Below are positions 1-5,013 of a stretch of DNA of 5,013 bases, piece after piece. The notes beneath the pieces are model-generated. The model did not search any database. It was not told the origin of the DNA and saw only the letters and a list, made by a program, of their open reading frames with translations. Source of the DNA: Bdellovibrionales bacterium (lineage in GTDB: Bacteria; Bdellovibrionota; UBA2428). Where the stretch lies: positions 1 to 5,013 of the forward strand of contig JAFEAR010000006.1 of the NCBI GenBank assembly GCA_018266335.1, in the 5' to 3' direction. Position 1 is the stretch's first letter; each line of letters opens with the position of its first letter. The position numbers and the translations under genes are program-made.

Positions 1-131
1 ATCCACTGCATGACACGCAGGATGGTAATGGCAGTCGGCGTGACCGAGAATGCGATGTGAGGCACGGGGCTGACCGCACTCGGCGAGCGCAGGAATGGAA
101 TCCACGCTAGGCCCACCGGATTTCTCATCAT
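1..131 (-). CDS. Uncharacterised secretion or pilus operon protein, N-terminal fragment
   Basis: This is the first 43 codons of a gene that runs off the left edge. ATG 131 forms an ATGA overlap with the TGA of the PilM-like gene. A second ATG follows at 128, so either could be used. The frame has no stop, and about three quarters of its codons end in G or C, as expected for a real gene here. The fragment is Pro-rich at first (IPFLRSPSAVSPVP, residues 11-24). It then gives an alternating hydrophobic stretch, IAFSVTPTAITILRV (26-40), that looks like a beta hairpin rather than a transmembrane helix. That stretch resembles the N-terminus of the PilM-like neighbour. Gene order would suggest a PilN- or GspL-like platform protein, but nothing in these residues proves it. 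I do not recognise the family. Confidence 0.6.
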   Translation of the reverse strand, partial: MMRNPVGLAWIPFLRSPSAVSPVPHIAFSVTPTAITILRVMQW

Positions 132-1078
132 CCGACCACCGTCGCCATCGCCGAGAGTCCGTTCAACGATCCCGTCTGGTTGTTGAGATGGGCCGGAAGA
201 CTGTCCCATCCCAATGGCACGACCTCGAGCTGCCATCCACCCCGAAGGCCAGGCACCGTCACCGTCGCCTCCCCTCCGAGCAGCTGCGTGATCGATGCGT
301 TCGACTGAGCACCGATCAGGTACAAGGGAAACGAGGACTCACCCGTTTCATGGACAGTCGTCGCCTGATCCGCCATGTACTGCAGGGTTCCGACGAGTTC
401 GCGTCGAAGATCCTGCGTCCCGCCGGTCATTGATTTTGTGCGAAGAAACACTGGTTGCCCCTGATCGAACAGCAGCAGCATGAACTCGTCTCCTGCCCAG
501 TGCATCACGCATAGCCGTCGAGTGCCCTTCATCAGACGACGATAGAGACCGATGAGTTGAAGGTGCGAAAATCCCATTGAGACCGGGATGAGCCCAGCCC
601 GGCCGCAGACGTCCTCATATTGATCCAGAATTGTCTGACGCACCGCCACAGCCAGCACCTGGGTGCGTGTCCCGGCGGCGAAGACCTGCATCATCACCCG
701 AGCGTCGCCAATCGCCAGGTTGAGGTCCTCACGGAACCGCCACTTGATCAGGCCTGCTCGCTCTTCGGGCGCGTCAGGGAATCGATCAAACGCAAACACC
801 CCCATGTGCATCGCGCGATTGGGCACACTCAGCGCGACCGTTCGCTCGCTGAGCCCCTCGGTCAAGGCACGTAACTCCTGCACGAAGGCATCCAGATCGG
901 TGATGTGCGGCTCAGTCGCGGAGACCTTCAGCAAGCCACTGGGCAACGAACGCTCCACGACCTGTTTCACGATTGGCCTGCGGAACCACGGCCGGCGCAG
1001 AGCCACCAGACTCAGTGCGGATGCAGACACGCTGATGCCGACACGGGGACGATGGATAGGAAAGAGTGTGGGCCTCAT
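128..1078 (-). CDS. PilM/GspL-like actin-fold assembly protein
   Basis: This encodes a 316-residue protein with no signal peptide and no clear membrane segment, so it is probably cytoplasmic. Its layout resembles PilM and the cytoplasmic part of GspL/MshI. There is an opening beta hairpin RVGISVSASALSLVAL (12-27), then VALSVPNRAMHMGVFAF (81-97), and IKWRFREDLNL (111-121), the region where PilM families carry a helix before the second subdomain. LAVAVRQTILDQYEDVCGRA (about 142-161) and the following GLIPVSMGF match the PilM-type turn into a second actin-like half. In these systems such a protein bridges the ATPase and the inner-membrane PilN/PilO or GspL/GspM platform. The usual GIDIGS-like nucleotide loop reads GISVSAS here, so nucleotide binding is doubtful. 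The gene starts four bases after the ATPase stop, with GGGATAG upstream. The family call is moderately confident, and I give no symbol because PilM and GspL cannot be separated by eye. Confidence 0.72.
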   Translation of the reverse strand: MRPTLFPIHRPRVGISVSASALSLVALRRPWFRRPIVKQVVERSLPSGLLKVSATEPHITDLDAFVQELRALTEGLSERTVALSVPNRAMHMGVFAFDRFPDAPEERAGLIKWRFREDLNLAIGDARVMMQVFAAGTRTQVLAVAVRQTILDQYEDVCGRAGLIPVSMGFSHLQLIGLYRRLMKGTRRLCVMHWAGDEFMLLLFDQGQPVFLRTKSMTGGTQDLRRELVGTLQYMADQATTVHETGESSFPLYLIGAQSNASITQLLGGEATVTVPGLRGGWQLEVVPLGWDSLPAHLNNQTGSLNGLSAMATVVG

Positions 1079-1082
1079 ACGA

Positions 1083-2804
1083 CTATCCCAAAAATGTCAT
1101 CCGATTGACTTCGCGCATGGTGGTCTCCCCTCGTCGTACCTTCTCCACGCCGGCTTGACGCAAATCGGTCATCCCCTGTTCGACCGCCGCGCGCCTGATC
1201 TCAGACGGCGGCCGCCGATCTAACATCAACTCCCGAATCCGATCGGTGAGCGGCAGAAACTCTGTAATGGCATGGCGCCCGCGATACCCCAATCCATGAC
1301 AGTCCAGGCACCCTTTGCCTTCATACACGGGACGGTCCTTGAAGAGCTCGTAATCAAACCCCAGTTGTTCACACTGAGCTTGAGACACGGTGTGCGGGGC
1401 CTTACAGGATTCACAGATGGTGCGGACCAGCCGTTGGGCCATGATGCAGTTCAGAGACGAGACGAAGTTATAGGGCTCGATCCCCATGTTCACGAACCGG
1501 CCGATCACATCAAAGGCATTGTTGGCGTGCACCGTAGAGAACACCAAGTGTCCCGTCAGGGCCGATTGGATCGCAATCTGCGCCGTCTCGGCATCACGAA
1601 TTTCCCCCACCATGATCTTGTCCGGATCATGGCGGAGAATCGACCGCAATCCCTTTGCGAAGGTCAGCCCCTTCTTCTCGTTCACGGGAATTTGCACGAC
1701 GCCCGCCAACTGATATTCGACGGGATCTTCAATCGTGATGATCTTATCTTCTTTCGTGTTCACTTCGTTCAGGGCGGCATAGAGCGTCGTCGTCTTCCCG
1801 CTTCCCGTCGGCCCGGTGACCAGCACCATGCCATAGGAGGCCGTGATGGCGCGTCGGAACCGATCCAAATCGTCCTTCTTCAGTCCCAGCGAGTCGAGAT
1901 GCAGACCGTTCCGCTTCGCGGCAAACTCCTCTTTGGCGAGAATACGGATGACCACCGATTCCCCGAAGGCGCTGGGGATCACGGAGATACGAAAATCGAT
2001 GGTGCGCTTCTCAAGGCGGAGCTTGAACCGCCCATCTTGCGGGACCCGACGCTCCGCAATGTCGAGATCCGACATGACTTTGATGCGCGAGACGAGCGGA
2101 TTGTGGAAGCGCAGATCCAAAGGTTCCATGGCCAGGTACAACACGCCGTCGATGCGATACTTAATCTCCGTGACGCCATCTGCCGGCTCGAGATGGATAT
2201 CACTGGCTCGTTTCTGCAGCGCGTTGAGGATGATCGTATCAACCAGTTGGACAATCGGACTCAGATCCCGTTGCACCTTCTCCACGGAGAGGACTTCTTC
2301 GCCTTCATCGTTCTCACGCACCAACAGCGGACGGAACTCATCCTTAATTTTGGCAACCACCTGGCTGTTCCGCGTACTCTCACGAAGCGACTCAGCGATG
2401 GCAGAACGCGGTGCCACATGGATTCGACAACTCCGCCCAAGCGCTCGTTCCAGTTGATCAAGCCGCGGCAAATCAGTGGGGTCCGCCAGCGCCAACAGGA
2501 ATGCTCCCTCCTCCTCTCCAATGGGTACGCATTCGAACTGCCGCATGACGTCGACTGGTATCGAGGGGAACGATTCGAAGTCCACCCGGAACTCGTGAAG
2601 CGAGTGGTACGGTACTCCGCACTGCTCGGCCAGCGCCTGAGCCAATTCCGCGTCGGTGAGAAGCCCATCAGCCACTAACGACGCATGCAGTTGCCGTTCG
2701 GGGCCTGACACCTGAGCTGACGCCTCTTCAGCCTGAGCGCCTGTCAGCACACCTCGTCGAACCAGAACATCAAGCAGGGTCGCCCGTCGAACCAGTGTCG
2801 GCAT
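1083..2804 (-). CDS. gspE: GspE/PilB-family secretion or pilus assembly ATPase
   Basis: This encodes a 573-residue cytoplasmic hexameric ATPase that powers pseudopilus or pilus assembly. Residues about 1-140 form an MshEN/T2SSE N-terminal domain with two related helical repeats (LLDVLVRRGVLT at 10-21 and LHASLVADGLLT at 39-50). SDIHLEP at 201-207 marks the second N-terminal domain. The motor contains Walker A GPTGSGKTT at 331-339, the Asp box TIEDPVEY at 357-364, Walker B IMVGEIRD at 397-404 and the His box TGHLVFSTVHANN at 417-429. Two CxxC pairs, C464/C467 and C499/C502, form the zinc-binding tetracysteine motif usual in GspE and PilB. All core catalytic motifs are intact, so an active enzyme is expected. 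The length with an MshEN domain is closer to PilB/MshE, while the neighbours favour GspE. The start is supported by GGGAG nine bases upstream. The gene lies three bases after the lipoprotein stop. Confidence 0.96.
   Translation of the reverse strand: MPTLVRRATLLDVLVRRGVLTGAQAEEASAQVSGPERQLHASLVADGLLTDAELAQALAEQCGVPYHSLHEFRVDFESFPSIPVDVMRQFECVPIGEEEGAFLLALADPTDLPRLDQLERALGRSCRIHVAPRSAIAESLRESTRNSQVVAKIKDEFRPLLVRENDEGEEVLSVEKVQRDLSPIVQLVDTIILNALQKRASDIHLEPADGVTEIKYRIDGVLYLAMEPLDLRFHNPLVSRIKVMSDLDIAERRVPQDGRFKLRLEKRTIDFRISVIPSAFGESVVIRILAKEEFAAKRNGLHLDSLGLKKDDLDRFRRAITASYGMVLVTGPTGSGKTTTLYAALNEVNTKEDKIITIEDPVEYQLAGVVQIPVNEKKGLTFAKGLRSILRHDPDKIMVGEIRDAETAQIAIQSALTGHLVFSTVHANNAFDVIGRFVNMGIEPYNFVSSLNCIMAQRLVRTICESCKAPHTVSQAQCEQLGFDYELFKDRPVYEGKGCLDCHGLGYRGRHAITEFLPLTDRIRELMLDRRPPSEIRRAAVEQGMTDLRQAGVEKVRRGETTMREVNRMTFLG
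1086..1092 (-). promoter_or_regulatory. Ribosome binding site for the PilM-like gene
   Basis: A GGGATAG-type stretch reads on the minus strand just before ATG 1078. It runs into the ATPase's own TAG stop, so the two genes share these bases. This supports coupled translation and the chosen start. The exact boundary is approximate by a few bases. Confidence 0.55.
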
Positions 2805-2807
2805 TGT

Positions 2808-3611
2808 TTAACGCTCCCGGTCGCTCGGTGAAGAACTAGGAGACGGTACGAGCAGCCCCTGGCCTACGGCAATGACATCGCTGTGCAACTGATTGAGCTG
2901 CACAATCGCCGTCACCGTGGTGTGGTAGCGGCGCGCGAGACCTGACAAGGAATCCCCTGACTGCACGCGAATTCGAAGCACGTCTGACGGCAGCTGTGTG
3001 GCATGGATGGCCACCAGCGAGACGGCTGATGTCGAAGGCGGAGCTTCGTATACCTGCGAGGTGAATACCGGGACTGGCGATGGCGTCACCACTGGTGGTA
3101 ACGATGCAGGTGTGCGTTCCAGCGGCGGCCGGAGTGCTTTCCCCGACGTGCGTGCGGCCTTCTGGCCGATGTCCTGCCGTACGTCTTCGAGTTGTTTGGT
3201 GAGCACCATCAGCCCCTCTTTGAGATCTGTGAGTGACTGATCATGCTTCGTGACCAACAATTGATCCCGCTCCGCCTTCAGGGCATTCATCTCGGTCTGA
3301 CGCACCTCGACGGCCTGCCGGATTTCCAGCAATCGCTGGTGGCTGTCCGTGTTCTCTTGCCGGAGTTGAGCGACCAGCGCCCGCAGCTCAACCAATTCGG
3401 CCTCTTTCGTCGCGGCGGCAATCCGGGTCGCGGCCATCTCAGCCCGTAACGTCGAGAGCTGCGCTTCGCGCTCCTGTGCAACCGCCATGACCTGCTCCCG
3501 TGTGTCAGGTGAGACGAGTCGCTCCTGACGCGGACCCGCGCAACCAACCAGCATCGCACCACCGGCAATCAGGGTGACGGCAACTCTGACGCTCCGAGAA
3601 ATACGACGCAT
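2808..3611 (-). CDS. Coiled-coil lipoprotein with C-terminal LysM domain
   Basis: This encodes a 267-residue predicted lipoprotein. Residues 1-23 are a signal peptide with an Arg-rich start and a hydrophobic core, ending in the lipobox LVG|C24. Ala follows the Cys, which favours the outer membrane in organisms with Lol sorting. Residues about 35-152 are rich in Glu, Gln, Arg, Leu and Ala with heptad-like spacing, indicating a long coiled coil. Residues about 158-200 are a Pro/Ser/Thr linker. Residues about 212-256 are one LysM domain (VQSGDSLSGLARRYHTTV, NQL, VGQGLLVP), a peptidoglycan-binding fold. I chose ATG 3611 because the signal peptide begins there and it lies four bases after the pseudopilin stop. 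An in-frame ATG at 3701 would overlap that gene by 86 bases and bury the signal sequence. It may anchor the secretin to the cell wall, as TsaP does for PilQ, though its domain order differs. That role is inference. Confidence 0.88.
   Translation of the reverse strand: MRRISRSVRVAVTLIAGGAMLVGCAGPRQERLVSPDTREQVMAVAQEREAQLSTLRAEMAATRIAAATKEAELVELRALVAQLRQENTDSHQRLLEIRQAVEVRQTEMNALKAERDQLLVTKHDQSLTDLKEGLMVLTKQLEDVRQDIGQKAARTSGKALRPPLERTPASLPPVVTPSPVPVFTSQVYEAPPSTSAVSLVAIHATQLPSDVLRIRVQSGDSLSGLARRYHTTVTAIVQLNQLHSDVIAVGQGLLVPSPSSSPSDRER
2814..2818 (-). promoter_or_regulatory. Ribosome binding site for the assembly ATPase
   Basis: GGGAG reads on the minus strand nine bases before the ATG at 2804. 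It lies inside the last codons of the lipoprotein gene, which fits translational coupling. It supports that ATG as the true start. Confidence 0.7.
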
Positions 3612-3615
3612 CAAC

Positions 3616-4014
3616 CTACCATGTGTTATAGGGAGTGCCCTCTGGTCCGACGAGGGGACTGCCACTGTGGATATCGGCGATCCCGCCGCTCTCCCCTTCA
3701 TCGGCCATCACCTGCCAGGTTTGGTCCGAGTGGGTAAACGGATCGACGGGAATCCGCTTGAGATAGCCCACCTGCACTAACTCGCCCAGCGCTGAGGGAT
3801 AGGTCCCCTTGTCCGCCCGATACTGGTCCAGCACGTCACGTATGGTGGCCAGGTCATACTTGAGCGTCCCCTCACGGGCCTTGATGACCGAGCGTTGAAA
3901 TGAGGGAATCGCCAACGTCGCGAGAATTCCCACAATCGTCACAACCATCATCAGTTCGACGAGGGTGAAGCCTCGGTTGCCATGTCGGAGTGTGTCTCTC
4001 ACCATTGACCTCAT
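3616..4014 (-). CDS. gspG: GspG-type major pseudopilin (type II secretion)
   Basis: This encodes a 132-residue prepilin-like protein that would polymerise into the periplasmic pseudopilus. It has a short basic leader (residues 1-15) ending in RG, then the cleavage and methylation site G15|F16-TLVE, with the conserved Glu at +5 (E20). A hydrophobic helix follows, to about residue 36. The region TIRDVLDQYRADKGTYPSAL (about 61-80) and the later PVDPF match the GspG fold, and the length is normal for GspG. The C-terminus DIHSGS...GTPYNTW differs from the enterobacterial form. The ATG at 4014 overlaps the secretin TGA as ATGA. A second in-frame ATG at 4005 has GAGG just upstream and would shorten the leader by three residues. 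The TAG stop lies four bases before the lipoprotein start. A prepilin peptidase must be encoded elsewhere. Identity as a pseudopilin is very firm, and GspG is the best subtype. Confidence 0.92.
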   Translation of the reverse strand: MRSMVRDTLRHGNRGFTLVELMMVVTIVGILATLAIPSFQRSVIKAREGTLKYDLATIRDVLDQYRADKGTYPSALGELVQVGYLKRIPVDPFTHSDQTWQVMADEGESGGIADIHSGSPLVGPEGTPYNTW

Positions 4015-5013
4015 CGCGCCCGAATGACGGCGCGGCTGGTGCCCGTGACATCATTCCCCGCCGTCGAGGCCTTCCCGGGCAACACCTGGAGATCCAGCGG
4101 AATCTGTCCTGGGGCTTTGGCCTGGAAAAACAGCATGGCGAGGAGCCCTTCGCCTGACGGCACGGCACCGTCGCGGCGCAGCGTCAGCATAACCTGGCCC
4201 TCGGCCGTGCGAGACGCCAGTGCCACCATACCGGGTGTCACTCGATGGAACTCCAAGAGCTTGGGATCAAAGGTCACGGTGACTGAGCTCTCGCTGATCT
4301 GCTCGAGATGCAACGCCGTCAGGTCAACTCGAAACTCTTGCCCGACCGCGGTGGAGATATCCAACGGCCGGAGCACCAGCGATCCAGTCGCCCGCGCGAC
4401 CAACTCTCCACCTGAGCCAGGGGTCACAGGAACTATGCCCTGCCCATTTGGCACTGCAGGAAGACCTGATGGCGGAAGTGCTTCCTGTGCCGACCCTGCT
4501 CCAGCGGGCAATCCCGTATCGATTGCTGGAGCCCCGCTACTCGGTGGGACAGCAGGCATACCTGGCTTCGATCCCAACGAATCGGGAGCAGGATGCGGCC
4601 GTTGGCTCTGACTCGTTGCCTGCGACACAGGGATCGCTTGCGGAGCATAGAGCTGCGATGTCGCGAAGGTATTCTCGGTCCCCGACCAAAAGGCCTGTGC
4701 GGCCGAGGACGGGAGATCCATGTTACGAACCACGCGAGGCGTAATCGTCAACACGACCTCCGTGGACACTCGATCATCCTGCTTGGAGGTCAAAATGTCG
4801 CCAAGGATGGGAATGTCGCCGATGAAAGGGATGGTGGACTTAGTCTTACGTTTTTCGTCCTGAATGAGGCCCGCGAGCACGACCGTTTCGTCATCCTTCA
4901 ACATCAAGACCGTTTCTGCCGTGCGCGTGCCGAATTTAAACTGTTTGATCTCCGGCGCGGCCTGCAGGGTCACTTGATCGCCCAACCGCGTGACCTCTAC
5001 CTTGATCTTCATC
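4011..5013 (-). CDS. gspD: Secretin (GspD/PilQ family) C-terminal part with cohesin-like domain, 5' partial
   Basis: This is the C-terminal 333 residues of an outer-membrane secretin, the gated pore of type II secretion and type IV pilus systems. The frame is open to the right edge, so the Met at 5012 is internal and the true start lies outside. Numbering from that Met, residues 1-96 are the end of the secretin domain: VVLAGLIQDE at 44-53, the signature IPFIGDIPILGD at 61-72, and the closing strand VVLTITPRVVR at 86-96. Residues 97-211 form a Pro/Ser/Gly/Gln-rich linker of low complexity. Residues 212-333 look like a cohesin-type beta sandwich (VGQEFRVDL, VTVTFDPKLLEF, LLAMLFFQAKAPG). The stop overlaps the pseudopilin ATG by four bases. 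Secretin identity is very firm. The cohesin call rests on pattern recognition and is fairly firm. Choosing GspD over PilQ rests on the GspG and GspE neighbours. Confidence 0.93.
   Translation of the reverse strand, partial: MKIKVEVTRLGDQVTLQAAPEIKQFKFGTRTAETVLMLKDDETVVLAGLIQDEKRKTKSTIPFIGDIPILGDILTSKQDDRVSTEVVLTITPRVVRNMDLPSSAAQAFWSGTENTFATSQLYAPQAIPVSQATSQSQRPHPAPDSLGSKPGMPAVPPSSGAPAIDTGLPAGAGSAQEALPPSGLPAVPNGQGIVPVTPGSGGELVARATGSLVLRPLDISTAVGQEFRVDLTALHLEQISESSVTVTFDPKLLEFHRVTPGMVALASRTAEGQVMLTLRRDGAVPSGEGLLAMLFFQAKAPGQIPLDLQVLPGKASTAGNDVTGTSRAVIRAR
4014..4379 (-). other. Cohesin-like domain at the secretin C-terminus
   Basis: This covers residues 212-333 of the secretin frame. The segment alternates hydrophobic strands with short loops. 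It shows the order typical of cohesin-family modules: an early VGQEFRVDL strand, a VTVTFDPKLLEF strand followed by a GMVAL-type segment, then an EGLLAMLFFQAKAPG strand near the end. Cohesins in cellulosomes bind dockerins, but many bacterial proteins outside cellulosomes carry a related fold with unknown partners. No dockerin is visible in this window. The end of a secretin is normally the S-domain or pilotin-binding region, so this module could take over partner binding at the periplasmic or outer-membrane side. That role is inference. Confidence 0.75.

Noticed and set aside
1..131. Left-edge gene named as pilN from gene order alone
   Set aside because: The 43 visible residues show no transmembrane helix and no PilN-like opening, and they resemble the PilM-like N-terminus instead. 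I left the family open.
663..1223. Plus-strand open frame of 186 codons
   Set aside because: It is antisense to the PilM-like gene and the end of the ATPase gene. Its Arg/Ser-rich translation has no motifs, and it crosses a real gene junction.
1272..2678. Plus-strand open frame of 468 codons opposite the ATPase gene
   Set aside because: It lies wholly antisense to a gene with every catalytic motif of the GspE family. Its translation is Arg/His/Gln-rich with no recognisable domain, typical of the shadow of a GC-rich gene.
2808..3701. Longer start for the LysM lipoprotein at ATG 3701
   Set aside because: It would overlap the pseudopilin gene by 86 bases and place 30 residues before a clear lipoprotein signal peptide. 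ATG 3611 sits directly after the pseudopilin stop and gives a normal lipobox position.
4024..4611. Plus-strand open frame of 195 codons
   Set aside because: It is antisense to the secretin linker and cohesin region. The composition looks like a shadow and there is no recognisable domain.
4011..5012. Met at 5012 as the real start of the secretin
   Set aside because: The frame stays open to the window edge, and the first residues already belong to the internal part of a secretin domain. A 333-residue secretin would lack the N domains and most of the barrel.

Overview
The window is one stretch of a tightly packed minus-strand operon for a type II secretion / type IV pilus-like envelope machine. 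Transcription runs from the right edge to the left edge. Six reading frames follow one another: a secretin with a C-terminal cohesin-like domain (start lies beyond the right edge), a GspG-type pseudopilin, a LysM lipoprotein, a GspE/PilB-type assembly ATPase, a PilM/GspL-like actin-fold protein, and the first 43 codons of a further protein cut by the left edge. Each junction is either a 4-base ATGA-type overlap or a 3-4 base gap. There is no intergenic stretch long enough for a promoter or terminator, so none is annotated.

The organism looks like a GC-rich Gram-negative bacterium. An outer-membrane secretin, a lipobox protein and a prepilin with an N-terminal GFTLVE site all point to a diderm. 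Secretins ending in a cohesin domain, placed beside GspG, GspE and PilM-like genes, are the sort of arrangement I associate with Nitrospira-like or deltaproteobacterial lineages. That assignment is an inference and is not proved by the window.

Region by region: 5013-4011 encodes the secretin's outer-membrane gate, then a Pro/Ser/Gly-rich linker, then a beta-sandwich cohesin-like module. 4014-3616 encodes the major pseudopilin. 3611-2808 encodes a coiled-coil lipoprotein with one C-terminal LysM domain, likely tying the outer membrane to peptidoglycan near the secretin. 2804-1083 encodes the hexameric ATPase that drives pseudopilus assembly. 1078-128 encodes the probable cytoplasmic actin-like scaffold that links the ATPase to the inner-membrane platform. 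131-1 begins another component whose first residues look similar to the N-terminus of the PilM-like protein.

Together they would form a trans-envelope machine: ATPase and actin-like scaffold on the cytoplasmic side, pseudopilus in the periplasm, secretin in the outer membrane, and the LysM lipoprotein as a possible wall anchor. The most unusual parts are the secretin-cohesin fusion, the LysM lipoprotein inside the operon, the degenerate nucleotide and c-di-GMP type motifs, and the possible tandem actin-like pair at the left edge.
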